Shown one piece after another: positions 1-6,832 of a DNA stretch of 16,586 nt; the stretch's first letter is position 1; each line of letters opens with the position of its first letter. The translations under genes and the position numbers were made by a program. The DNA lies in the NCBI GenBank assembly GCA_050694015.1, contig JBOGWY010000369.1, positions 1 through 16,586 of the forward strand, written 5' to 3'. Origin of the DNA: JBOGWY01 sp050694015. Lineage in GTDB: Bacteria; Actinomycetota; CADDZG01; WHSQ01. The notes beneath the pieces were generated by a model. That model was not told where the DNA came from and did no database searches. It worked only from the letters and a program-made list of their open reading frames with translations.

Positions 1-29
1 AGTCAAGACCCGACGGAAGGAGAGTGGAC

Positions 30-299
30 ATGCGGGGCTACTACGAGGGCAAGGACGATGTACTCGCCCGGCTGCGACGGGTCGAGGGGCAGGTGCGCGG
101 CCTCCAGCGCATGGTCGAGAACGACGACTACTGCATCGACATCCTCACGCAGATCACGGCCGCGTCGAACGCACTGAAGAAGGTAGCCGTCGGGCTGCTG
201 GATGATCACATCCGCCATTGCGTCGTGCAGGAGACCGAGACCGGCAAGGACATGGTCGCCGAGGCGACCGCCGCGATCGAGCGCCTCGTCAAGTCCTGA
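30..299 (+). CDS. csoR: CsoR-type copper-sensing transcriptional repressor
   Basis: An 89-residue, all-helical protein of the CsoR/RcnR/FrmR (DUF156) family. Such proteins bind operator DNA as tetramers and release it when Cu(I) binds, de-repressing copper export genes. The Cu(I) ligand set is visible as Cys35, His60 and Cys64 (C-x24-H-x3-C), with Tyr34 beside Cys35. This fits CsoR better than FrmR or RcnR (different ligands) or CstR (no His). The N-terminal stretch LRRVEGQVRG is the family signature. I chose ATG at 30 rather than the in-frame GTG at 24, because the Shine-Dalgarno GGAAGGAG at about 15-22 lies 7 nt before the ATG and nearly touches the GTG. No copper exporter is visible downstream; its main target may lie upstream of the window. 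A hairpin at 323-347 may end the transcript. Confidence 0.93.
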   Translation: MRGYYEGKDDVLARLRRVEGQVRGLQRMVENDDYCIDILTQITAASNALKKVAVGLLDDHIRHCVVQETETGKDMVAEATAAIERLVKS

Positions 300-322
300 A
301 AACCGCTCGACGGCACGCCCGG

Positions 323-347
323 GACCCGGGAACAACGAGCCCGGGTT
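323..347 (+). terminator. Hairpin after csoR, possible terminator
   Basis: ACCCGGG (324-330) pairs with CCCGGGT (340-346) across a 9-nt loop, with a further G-U pair outside. It starts 24 nt after the csoR stop. The sequence after it (TGCTTCGT) is not a real U-tract, so it could be a U-poor actinobacterial terminator or an attenuator for the next gene. The call rests on the inverted repeat alone. Confidence 0.45.
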
Positions 348-389
348 GCTTCGTCTAAGCCGCGGACGTCACCTCTTAAAGGAGGCATC

Positions 390-860
390 GTGAAGCGTGC
401 ATTCGTGCTGCCGTTGGCCTTGCTCGTCGGGGTGTTCGGGGCGCCCGTGGACGCGCATCCGGGCCATCGCCGCCCCCAGATCACCGTGATGCGATGGGAG
501 GAACCTCCCGTGACCACGAGCTCGGGAGAATGCAACGACAAGGGGATCTGCGACGAGGAGATCCTGATCATCAAGGCACACGATCCGGATTCGTCCATCA
601 CCGAGGTGCAGGTGTGGTTCGACGAGAACGGTGACCGTGCCCCCTTCGTCTTCGCGCATACCTTCTGCGTGCAGGGGAGAAGGCCCGGCCGGGTCGCGAG
701 ACTCGAGATCGGCGCGGCGTTCACCGAGCCCGGCGAGTACACGGTCGCCGCAGTGGCGTACTCGCACAAGCGATGCCTCGGTCACGAACCCGGCGACGGA
801 CACCCGGCGTTGCACTCACGCATCACGAGGCTGCAGACGACCGTCGAGGCCGCGGAGTAA
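390..860 (+). CDS. Small secreted protein with four cysteines, unknown family
   Basis: 156 residues, GTG start at 390 with a strong Shine-Dalgarno (AAAGGAGG, 378-385) 4 nt upstream. The N-terminus MKR plus a hydrophobic stretch to about residue 19 is a Sec signal peptide. The best cleavage site is after VDA (residue 22), which would leave a mature protein starting His-Pro-Gly-His. The rest is beta-rich, with Cys48, Cys54, Cys93 and Cys129 (probably two disulfides) and phrases such as EPGEYTVAAVAY typical of Ig-like or PKD-like sandwiches. I do not recognise a family; it lacks the motifs of CopC. It lies 90 nt after csoR in the same direction. It converges on the G8 gene with only 3 nt between the stop codons, so no separate terminator fits between them. 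Confidence 0.8.
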   Translation: MKRAFVLPLALLVGVFGAPVDAHPGHRRPQITVMRWEEPPVTTSSGECNDKGICDEEILIIKAHDPDSSITEVQVWFDENGDRAPFVFAHTFCVQGRRPGRVARLEIGAAFTEPGEYTVAAVAYSHKRCLGHEPGDGHPALHSRITRLQTTVEAAE

Positions 861-863
861 CGC

Positions 864-3284
864 CTAGGGAGTGCGGACGACTACCTCTTCCCAGTCGTAC
901 CTCGACGACATGCGAACGTGCACGACGTTCGTGTTCGAGTTGTAGAAGTACGCCGAGTCCGTGCTCGATGCCAGCGCGTCGAGGCTCGACTTCGGCGGCA
1001 GGTCGTAGCCCCAGCGCGAGACCTCGGGCGCACTCGCCACGTTCATCGACACGATGACCCACCTCGCGCGGCCCCCCCGCCACACGAAACGCGCCCGCCG
1101 CGGCGTGCCGCCGTTGAAGGTGACGTGATAGGAGCGGTTGGAGATCACGCTCGTCCACGCATCGTCCGAGTCGTCGCAGCAACCCACCAGCGTCTGCACG
1201 ACGCCGTCCTCGCGCCGTAGCGTCACCGGCTTGATCGCGTTCGGGCCGGCGTCGGAGCCGACCATCAGCGCCACGTAGTCGAGGTTGCACACGTATGTGT
1301 TCCATATGGGGCGGAACTGACAGCCGTCGTCGACCAGGAACGGGTTGTTGACGACAACGGCGCGGTCGGGCGTCCCCGTGACCGACCCGTCACGGTCGAC
1401 GAACACCTTGGCGGCGTCACCGTCGTAGCCCTCGGCGGGGTCGGACATGTACACCGGCGTGGCGTTCACGAAGCTGATGCCCTCGGCGAAGTTCTTGGGG
1501 TGGATGCTGAACGCGTCCTCGTGTAGGTAACTGAGAGCGCCCGACGGCCGCTGCGAGTTCCCGTTGAAGTTGGCAAAGGTCGTACGGCTTACGCCGACGC
1601 GGCCGTCGTAGAATTCGAAACCGGCGATCTGCGCCTCAGGCTCCCAGAAGAAGGGGAGCGCGTGACCGTTGATCCCCGCGTCTTCCCACGACTCGGTCGT
1701 TCCCTTGTTGGCGGTTTCTCCGACGACCAGCGAATCCTCGAGGAAGCTCTCATCGGACGCGAAGGTCGCGCCCGCGCGGTTGTCGGCGAGGACGGCGTTG
1801 CTCACGACGTGGTGCGAACCACGGAGCCACACCCCGCGGTCGCGGTTCATGTACGCGGTGAGCTTGTCGAAGCGCGCCACGACGGGTTCCGAGTCGTCGT
1901 CGGTCGGATCGACTACGGGCCGGTAGTTCGTGGATGTCGTGTTCCCGTCGGGACCGGGGCCGTCGTCGACGTTCAGCCCCCTGTCGCCGTTGGAGTGGGC
2001 GACGTTGCCGGTGAAGAGCTTGAGCGGCGTCCGGCGAGGCCAGATGTTGCTCGCGCCGGTCGACAGACCGGTCGGGTGCTCGGGGAGCGCGTACCAGAAG
2101 CCGAAACCGTCCGAGCCTGCCGCCACGTTGTTGCGGAAGGCGTTGTCGGGGTTCGTGATCCAAAACGTGGCCGGGCTGCGGTCGCTCGGCAGAAGGCCGT
2201 CCTCGTTCTCGCGCGTGCCGAAGCCGAGGTTGTCGGCGAAAACGTTGTCGTGCTCGGCACCGTCCTCCATGAAGAAACCGTGCCCGACATGATCGAAGCA
2301 GACGTTGCCCATGACGCGGAGCTCGTTGGTGCCATGCACCGTGACGCAACGGTTCGAGCTGTGGTGGATCGACGACTTGCGCAGGTACGAAGTGGGGGCC
2401 GCGCCGTCCATGTGGAAGTGGACGGGGTAACGACGGAGACGGTTGTGCTGGCCCATGTTCTGGAACTCGACGCCCTCGATCCGAGCGGCGCCGCCGCCCA
2501 TGATCATCGAGTGACCGCCGAAGCCGTCCGTCGAGTTGTTGCCGCGCACGACGACGTTGCGCGTCAACAGCGCGACCTCGGCGCGCTCGTCGACCGTCTG
2601 CCCGGCGATCGTCTGCAGCTCGCCCCAGTGCTGGTAGCGGAGCGGCTCGTCGAATTCGATCGTGGTGCCGTCGATCGTGGTGATCGTCCGCTCCTCGTCG
2701 TGGCTGCGCCAGTAGCTGCTCGACGCGATCGCGATGCGATCGCCGACGCGCCACTTGAGCGGTTTCTCGATCGTGATCCGGCGCGCGCCCGCATCCGCGG
2801 TGGAAGCGAGGCGGGTCCAGCCTGCGATCCGGCGTCCGTGGAACTCGAGCGTTCCCCCCATCACGCCGAGCACCTTCGTGCCCATGTCCATGATGTTCTG
2901 GGTCTTGTCCGAGCCGGTAAGAGTGATCGTCGCGTCGTCCGTGAACGGTGCCTTCCGGGTGCCGATCCGCAGCAGACCGTGGACCATCACATAGGCGGAG
3001 GACAGTTCGAGGTCCTTGCGCGCGAACGTGAGTGTCCCGTTGACGTACAGACCCCCGAGGTTCGGCGTCGAGGTGTCGAGGAGCACCTTGGTCCCGCCGG
3101 GGATCGTGACGACGTCGCCGGCGCCGGGAACCCGCCCGCCCCATGTGGACGGATCGGACCACCGCTGCGGTCCATCGGACAAACGTGCCGTGATGCGCGG
3201 TTCCGCCGCGCCGGCGGTGCCCGGAAGGACGGCCGCGCATATCGCCGCTACTGAAAATGCGGCTACGCGCCGCCAAAGCCTCAT
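864..3284 (-). CDS. Secreted G8-domain right-handed beta-helix protein, CEMIP/TMEM2-like
   Basis: 806 residues with a Sec signal peptide (residues 1 to about 26, ending TAGA|AEP). A G8 domain spans about 42-165, starting WSDPSTWGGRVPGAGDVV. It is followed by DERAEVALLTRNVVVRG (about 232-248) and parallel beta-helix repeats with YPVHFHMDG (286-294), SIHHSSNRCVTVHGTNEL (305-322) and GHGFFMEDG (334-342). These blocks match, as I remember them, the G8/PbH core of animal CEMIP (KIAA1199) and TMEM2, which take part in hyaluronan depolymerisation. The C-terminal part (about 600-806) has several Cys and a beta-sandwich look. There is no membrane anchor, so it is probably released or wall-associated. 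ATG at 3284 follows GGGAGG with 9-10 nt spacing. Bacterial substrate unknown; a polysaccharide lyase/hydrolase or adhesive role are both possible. Confidence 0.88.
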   Translation of the reverse strand: MRLWRRVAAFSVAAICAAVLPGTAGAAEPRITARLSDGPQRWSDPSTWGGRVPGAGDVVTIPGGTKVLLDTSTPNLGGLYVNGTLTFARKDLELSSAYVMVHGLLRIGTRKAPFTDDATITLTGSDKTQNIMDMGTKVLGVMGGTLEFHGRRIAGWTRLASTADAGARRITIEKPLKWRVGDRIAIASSSYWRSHDEERTITTIDGTTIEFDEPLRYQHWGELQTIAGQTVDERAEVALLTRNVVVRGNNSTDGFGGHSMIMGGGAARIEGVEFQNMGQHNRLRRYPVHFHMDGAAPTSYLRKSSIHHSSNRCVTVHGTNELRVMGNVCFDHVGHGFFMEDGAEHDNVFADNLGFGTRENEDGLLPSDRSPATFWITNPDNAFRNNVAAGSDGFGFWYALPEHPTGLSTGASNIWPRRTPLKLFTGNVAHSNGDRGLNVDDGPGPDGNTTSTNYRPVVDPTDDDSEPVVARFDKLTAYMNRDRGVWLRGSHHVVSNAVLADNRAGATFASDESFLEDSLVVGETANKGTTESWEDAGINGHALPFFWEPEAQIAGFEFYDGRVGVSRTTFANFNGNSQRPSGALSYLHEDAFSIHPKNFAEGISFVNATPVYMSDPAEGYDGDAAKVFVDRDGSVTGTPDRAVVVNNPFLVDDGCQFRPIWNTYVCNLDYVALMVGSDAGPNAIKPVTLRREDGVVQTLVGCCDDSDDAWTSVISNRSYHVTFNGGTPRRARFVWRGGRARWVIVSMNVASAPEVSRWGYDLPPKSSLDALASSTDSAYFYNSNTNVVHVRMSSRYDWEEVVVRTP

Positions 3285-3310
3285 CTGGTGTTGCCTCCCA
3301 TTTTCGCTAA

Positions 3311-3349
3311 CCTGCTGCCGCAGGGTCCCTCACCTGCTGCCGCAGGGTC
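3311..3349. repeat. Two tandem copies of a 17-bp hairpin-forming repeat
   Basis: CCTGCTGCCGCAGGGTC occurs exactly at 3311-3327 and again at 3333-3349, a 22-bp period (about two helical turns). Each copy contains the inverted repeat CCTGC-TGCC-GCAGG. The pair lies 27-65 bp upstream of the G8-protein start codon (minus strand). It could be a double operator bound on one DNA face, or two small hairpins in the 5' leader. No other copy was seen in the window. Confidence 0.7.
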
Positions 3350-3456
3350 GCCGCTGATCTGCCCGCTTCGGGCGATTCGCCCGTTGTCGCCGAGCCCAGT
3401 CAATGTCCTTATCGGCAGAACGGGTATCCGTAGTTGAGGAGAGCGAGCATGGAAGT

Positions 3457-3495
3457 TTGCGTACGTAGTCCTGCGTACCTACGTAGGCTCGTCGG
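3457..3495 (+). promoter_or_regulatory. Candidate promoter for a leaderless amidotransferase mRNA, with TACGTAG repeats
   Basis: The gene at 3496 has no convincing Shine-Dalgarno. Immediately upstream are a possible -35 TTGCGT (3457-3462) and -10-like TACGTA (3480-3485) or TAGGCT (3484-3489), placing a start site at or within a few bases of the ATG, as in leaderless actinobacterial mRNAs. TACGTAG occurs at 3462-3468 and 3480-3486, the second inside the perfect palindrome CCTACGTAGG (3478-3487), a possible operator. Both boxes match consensus poorly. Confidence 0.3.
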
Positions 3496-4203
3496 ATGGG
3501 TCCGGTCGCGATCGTCCAGCACGAAGAGTCGGTGCCTCCCGGTCTGATCGCCGAGGTCCTCGAGGAGACCGGGACCGAGCACGTAGTGATCGAGGCATGG
3601 CGCGCCGACGGATGGCCGGCGGTCGGGGGCCTCGGGGGGCTCGTGGTCATGGGCGGCACGATGAACGTCGACGAGACCGACCGTTATCCGTTCCTCGCCC
3701 GCAGCCGGGCCCTGATGGCCGACGCGCTCGATCGCGAGCTGCCCACGCTCGGGGTCTGCCTAGGCTCGCAGATGATGGCGCGCGTGCTGGGCGCCGACGT
3801 CTTCCGGGCCGATCCAAGGAACGCGTTCTTCGGCGAGGTCGAACTCACCCCGCAGGGCGCCGACGATGAGATCGTGCAGAGCTTCGATTCCGTCCCGGTG
3901 CTCCAGTTCCACGAGGACACCTTCAAGGTCCCCGACGGCGCCTTCGCGCTCGCGTCGAGTGCGACGAGCGGTCTCGCGCAGGCGTTCCGTTACCGCGACA
4001 CCGCGTATGCCGTGCAGTTCCACTTCGAGGTCGACCACGACATCGTGAGTACCTGGTGCGACGAGATCGGCGACGACGCGATGGTCCAGGAGTGGGGGAT
4101 AGCGACGGAAACGCTCATGGCCGACGCCGACAAGTACATGTCAGGACAACGTGCTGCGGGCAAGACGCTAGTGGGCGCGTTCCTGCGACTAGCGCGCGTC
4201 TAG
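3496..4203 (+). CDS. Class I glutamine amidotransferase-like protein (COG0518 type)
   Basis: 235 residues, the size of a stand-alone class I (triad) glutamine amidotransferase, related to the amidotransferase half of GMP synthase and to gamma-glutamyl peptidases. The full catalytic triad is visible: Cys88 in GVCLGSQ (nucleophile elbow), and His176 and Glu178 in VQFHFEV. GGLVVMGGTMNV (about 47-58) provides the oxyanion strand, and FHEDTF (138-143) matches the usual HxDxF block. It should release ammonia from glutamine or cleave a gamma-glutamyl bond in the cytosol; the acceptor is unknown and no synthetase domain is adjacent. It is the only clearly cytosolic protein between csoR and the degradation operon. 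It is divergent from the G8 gene and convergent with the lysyl-oxidase-like gene (11-nt gap). Start ATG 3496 appears leaderless. Confidence 0.9.
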   Translation: MGPVAIVQHEESVPPGLIAEVLEETGTEHVVIEAWRADGWPAVGGLGGLVVMGGTMNVDETDRYPFLARSRALMADALDRELPTLGVCLGSQMMARVLGADVFRADPRNAFFGEVELTPQGADDEIVQSFDSVPVLQFHEDTFKVPDGAFALASSATSGLAQAFRYRDTAYAVQFHFEVDHDIVSTWCDEIGDDAMVQEWGIATETLMADADKYMSGQRAAGKTLVGAFLRLARV

Positions 4204-4214
4204 GCACCTGACTG

Positions 4215-5714
4215 CTAGAACTTCCCCCCGCCTCCGAAGTAACCGTTCTCGGTGTCGATCCCGTTCCACGGCGGAACCTCGACGCGGCGGGTGCCGGGGC
4301 GTCCACTGAGGATCACCTCGCGCAGGGTGATGTTGTTGTCGTAGTCCTGCTCGTGCAGAAGCCGGCCGGGGTTCGCTTCGACCGCGATGTAGTACGTGCC
4401 GTTGGGAACGTTCGTGATGTTGAACGACTGCCCGGGGCGTCCCTGGAAGTACGTGTCACCCCATCCGAGCGGAAGCACCTCGCGGATCCAGATCGCGTTA
4501 GGCCCGCCGCACGCAGTGCCGAGTCCGACCTCGTACGGCGAGCGGACCGCGTTCGGAAGAAGGATGTCGATCATGTCTGTCGGCGCGAGGCAGAATGCTT
4601 CCTTCGTGCTCACGACCGCCTGGCTCTGATCCGCGTTGAGCAGCGTGTAGCCGGCGAACTGTTTGAAGTGCCAGTGGTTGTGACCACGGCGGGCGTCGAA
4701 ACCGAGCTCGCCGACCTCGGCGCGACCGACCGCGACGTCGTCTTGATAGAAGTACTGGTAGGCATCCATCACGTCGGAGTCGCTTCGCCGGAAGCCCTCG
4801 ACGACCAGCGACGACGCGCCTGCGGTCCACACGTTCGCTCCGAACGCGAGGAAGTCACCGCGGCGCGTGTGGTGGACGTTGATGCCCCATGCGGGCAACG
4901 ACTGCAGATCGGGGAGGATCGCCGGATCTGGGTTCTCCATCGTCGGCACGCGCGGCGCGGGCTCCGGGGCTCGCCGCGGCGATGCCGAACGGAACCTGTG
5001 ACCGCAGTGCCGGCACTCATCGCTCTGGATCGTCGCGATCACCCTCGCGGACGAGTGCGCGGGGTCGATCTCGAAGAGATCGATGTAGCGATCGGCGATC
5101 GAGACGTTGATCTCGTAACGCCCGAGAGCGAGGCGCATCGGGCGGCCGTTGTACCCGAACAGGTTCACGGCCCAGCCGTCGTCGATGCCCCAGACGATGC
5201 CGCGCGTGAACGGGTTGGCGTAGCACCCTGAGGGGTACGTCGGGACCGCGGGGCCCTCGTCGTTGACACGCTGGAGGTCGCCACCCGGACAGAACGTGGG
5301 GCGGAACGTGCGAACCTCGTTGGTGGCGAGGTTCTCGACCTCGAAGATCAGGAAGTTGTCGAGTCCACCCCAGCCGTCGAGGACGTCGAGGGGGAGCTCG
5401 CGGTGCTCGGTCCCACCGCCGGGGAGCGTCACGACCTGGGTCGCGACGGGAGGCTGGAGGTAATCGGGGCGCGCCACCTGCACCTCGAAGGGGCCACCTT
5501 CCGCGGCGAGGAAAAGCCCGAGGTCGAGATACACCCCATCGCCCGGATACTTGTAGAGCGTCACGCTCTTCTTGCTCTGGATCAGCTTCACAGTCGGCGT
5601 CGTTACCTGCGCGCCGGCGGGAGTGAGCGATGCAGTGAGGAGCCCAAGCGCGGCGAGTGTCGTCACGAACGCGCGGGTGGCACGCCCGGAGGGGGCGGGG
5701 ATACCGGAGAACAT
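4215..5714 (-). CDS. Secreted lysyl-oxidase-like copper amine oxidase
   Basis: 499 residues. A signal peptide covers residues 1 to about 36 (hydrophobic AFVTTLAALGLLTASL, then PAGAQ). The C-terminal half is a lysyl oxidase domain. The copper motif is HNHWHF (His345, His347, His349). Lys371 in KEAFCL and Tyr422 in GDTY align with the human LOX residues (KASFCL, YDTY) that form the lysine-tyrosylquinone cofactor. NITNVPNGTYYIAVEANP matches the conserved ITDV block. The enzyme should oxidise primary amines such as peptidyl lysine to aldehydes, releasing ammonia and H2O2. The N-terminal part (about 37-280) is beta-rich and unassigned, with a CRHC knuckle near its end. I start at ATG 5714 because it is followed by a proper signal peptide and preceded by GAAGGG; the upstream in-frame extension is Arg-rich and unlike a protein. 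Bacterial LOX homologues are known, with mostly undefined substrates. Confidence 0.88.
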   Translation of the reverse strand: MFSGIPAPSGRATRAFVTTLAALGLLTASLTPAGAQVTTPTVKLIQSKKSVTLYKYPGDGVYLDLGLFLAAEGGPFEVQVARPDYLQPPVATQVVTLPGGGTEHRELPLDVLDGWGGLDNFLIFEVENLATNEVRTFRPTFCPGGDLQRVNDEGPAVPTYPSGCYANPFTRGIVWGIDDGWAVNLFGYNGRPMRLALGRYEINVSIADRYIDLFEIDPAHSSARVIATIQSDECRHCGHRFRSASPRRAPEPAPRVPTMENPDPAILPDLQSLPAWGINVHHTRRGDFLAFGANVWTAGASSLVVEGFRRSDSDVMDAYQYFYQDDVAVGRAEVGELGFDARRGHNHWHFKQFAGYTLLNADQSQAVVSTKEAFCLAPTDMIDILLPNAVRSPYEVGLGTACGGPNAIWIREVLPLGWGDTYFQGRPGQSFNITNVPNGTYYIAVEANPGRLLHEQDYDNNITLREVILSGRPGTRRVEVPPWNGIDTENGYFGGGGKF

Positions 5715-5762
5715 GAGTGTGATCCCTTCTCGGAAGCCTTCATCCTGAAAGGCCCTGCACGT

Positions 5763-5792
5763 AAGTAGCCACCGAGCGCTACGGGGTGTCAA
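5763..5792 (-). promoter_or_regulatory. Candidate promoter of the lysyl-oxidase-like gene
   Basis: On the minus strand a perfect -35 TTGACA (5792-5787) is followed, after 17-18 nt, by GCTACT/CTACTT (about 5769-5763) as a weak -10. Transcription would start near 5756, giving a leader of about 40 nt before ATG 5714. The -35 is convincing; the -10 matches only about half of the consensus. Confidence 0.45.
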
Positions 5793-5864
5793 GAACCTTC
5801 GACGTCGCCTATATGACGCCTGACGTGCCCGCTTTGGTTGCAGCTCGCGAACAAACCGAGCCAC

Positions 5865-5888
5865 TAACTAGCCCCAGATAACTAGTTA
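5865..5888. repeat. TAACTAG direct repeat with TAACTAGTTA palindrome
   Basis: TAACTAG occurs at 5865-5871 and 5879-5885 (14-bp period). The second copy extends to the perfect palindrome TAACTAGTTA (5879-5888). It stands out as an AT-rich patch in GC-rich DNA, 33 bp before the first metalloprotease gene, so it may include its -10 region or an operator. Confidence 0.45.
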
Positions 5889-5920
5889 AGGACCGGCGCG
5901 GTGGTGCCGAAGGAAAAAAC

Positions 5921-6832
5921 ATGGACGGAAGTGTCTGCTTCGCGTGCGGAGCGGGGAATCGCCGCCGGGCCAAGAAGTGCAAGAGATGCTCGGCACGTCT
6001 GGGGAACCAGACGACTGCTCCGCGCTCGAGCCACGCGCTCGGCTGGGAGGGGCGTTACAAGCGCCACCGCAGATCGATAAATGCGTCGGCAGTATTCGTC
6101 GCGTTGATGGTCGCGCGCTTCTTCGGGGGGATGATGCCGGGGACGCTGCCTCCGAGCCGGGCCGAGACCTATGCGGCATATCCGGTCCCCGGACCCCGCT
6201 CCGACACGGGCTTCAAGATGGAGGCGGTCGATCCTGAGACCGGCAAGCCGATCCGCTTCGATCCGTGCACGAAACAGCACTTCGTCATCAACCCCGACGG
6301 CGCGCCTCGTAACGCGGTGGCCGACGTCAAGGAAGCGTTCCGCAGGCTCGGCGATGCGATGGACATGGACTACGTCTACGACGGTCTCACCGACGAGCCG
6401 TTCGTCCGTCACCGTCAGTTGACGAGCCGACCCCGTTATGGGGAGAGATGGTCCCCGATCCTCGTGATGTGGGCCGACTACGATCCGAGCTTCTTTACCG
6501 ACAGCGACACGTACGCGATCGGCGGCCCGATGTGGGCGCTCAACCGCGACCGCGCGTACGTGTACGTCGGTGGCGTCGTCGTCCTCAATAGGTGGGAGCG
6601 ACACAAGAGCGGCTTCGGCCGCGGGATCCCGTGGGGCCGCATCCTGCTGCACGAACTCGGTCACGTCGCGGGCCTCGGTCACGTCCGCGACCGCGACCAG
6701 GTGATGCACTGGAGGGCGACGCCGGGACCGAGCAGATACGGAGAGGGAGACCTCGCCGGTCTGCGTCTCCTCGGCCGCGACTCCGGCTGCATCGAGCAAC
6801 CCGATACGCGCGACCCCGAGGCGTTCCGATGA
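5921..6832 (+). CDS. Membrane-anchored zinc-ribbon metzincin metalloprotease, paralogue 1
   Basis: 303 residues in three parts. Residues 6-23 form a zinc ribbon (Cys6-x2-Cys9-x10-Cys20-x2-Cys23). After a basic stretch (KRHRR) comes one membrane helix (about 54-72). The rest is an extracytoplasmic protease domain with the metzincin zinc motif HELGHVAGLGH (His244, Glu245, His248, His254) and Met262 in VMH as the likely Met-turn, closest to matrixin/M10-like enzymes. By the positive-inside rule the ribbon is cytoplasmic. Cys116 and Cys290 are also conserved in the paralogue and probably form a disulfide. There is no matrixin cysteine switch (PRCGxPD). ATG 5921 follows GAAGGA at 5909-5914 with 6-nt spacing. 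It overlaps the next gene by 4 nt (ATGA), so the two are likely translationally coupled and may act together. The substrate is unknown. Confidence 0.85.
   Translation: MDGSVCFACGAGNRRRAKKCKRCSARLGNQTTAPRSSHALGWEGRYKRHRRSINASAVFVALMVARFFGGMMPGTLPPSRAETYAAYPVPGPRSDTGFKMEAVDPETGKPIRFDPCTKQHFVINPDGAPRNAVADVKEAFRRLGDAMDMDYVYDGLTDEPFVRHRQLTSRPRYGERWSPILVMWADYDPSFFTDSDTYAIGGPMWALNRDRAYVYVGGVVVLNRWERHKSGFGRGIPWGRILLHELGHVAGLGHVRDRDQVMHWRATPGPSRYGEGDLAGLRLLGRDSGCIEQPDTRDPEAFR

Noticed and set aside
1662..3254. Long open frame (530 codons) on the plus strand opposite the G8 gene
   Set aside because: It is a shadow of GC-rich codons: composition is Val/Arg-rich without domain sense, while the minus strand has a signal peptide and clear G8/beta-helix motifs.
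4353..5231. 292-codon plus-strand frame opposite the lysyl-oxidase-like gene
   Set aside because: It is antisense to clear LOX motifs, with no recognisable domain and Arg/Val-rich composition.
5715..5864. 50-residue N-terminal extension of the LOX-like protein
   Set aside because: It is Arg-rich and unlike a protein N-terminus. ATG 5714 has a ribosome binding site and is followed by a normal signal peptide, and the candidate promoter lies inside the extension.
6241..6300. Matrixin-type cysteine switch in the metalloproteases
   Set aside because: The conserved Cys is in RFDPCT, not PRCGxPD, and pairs better with the C-terminal conserved Cys as a disulfide.
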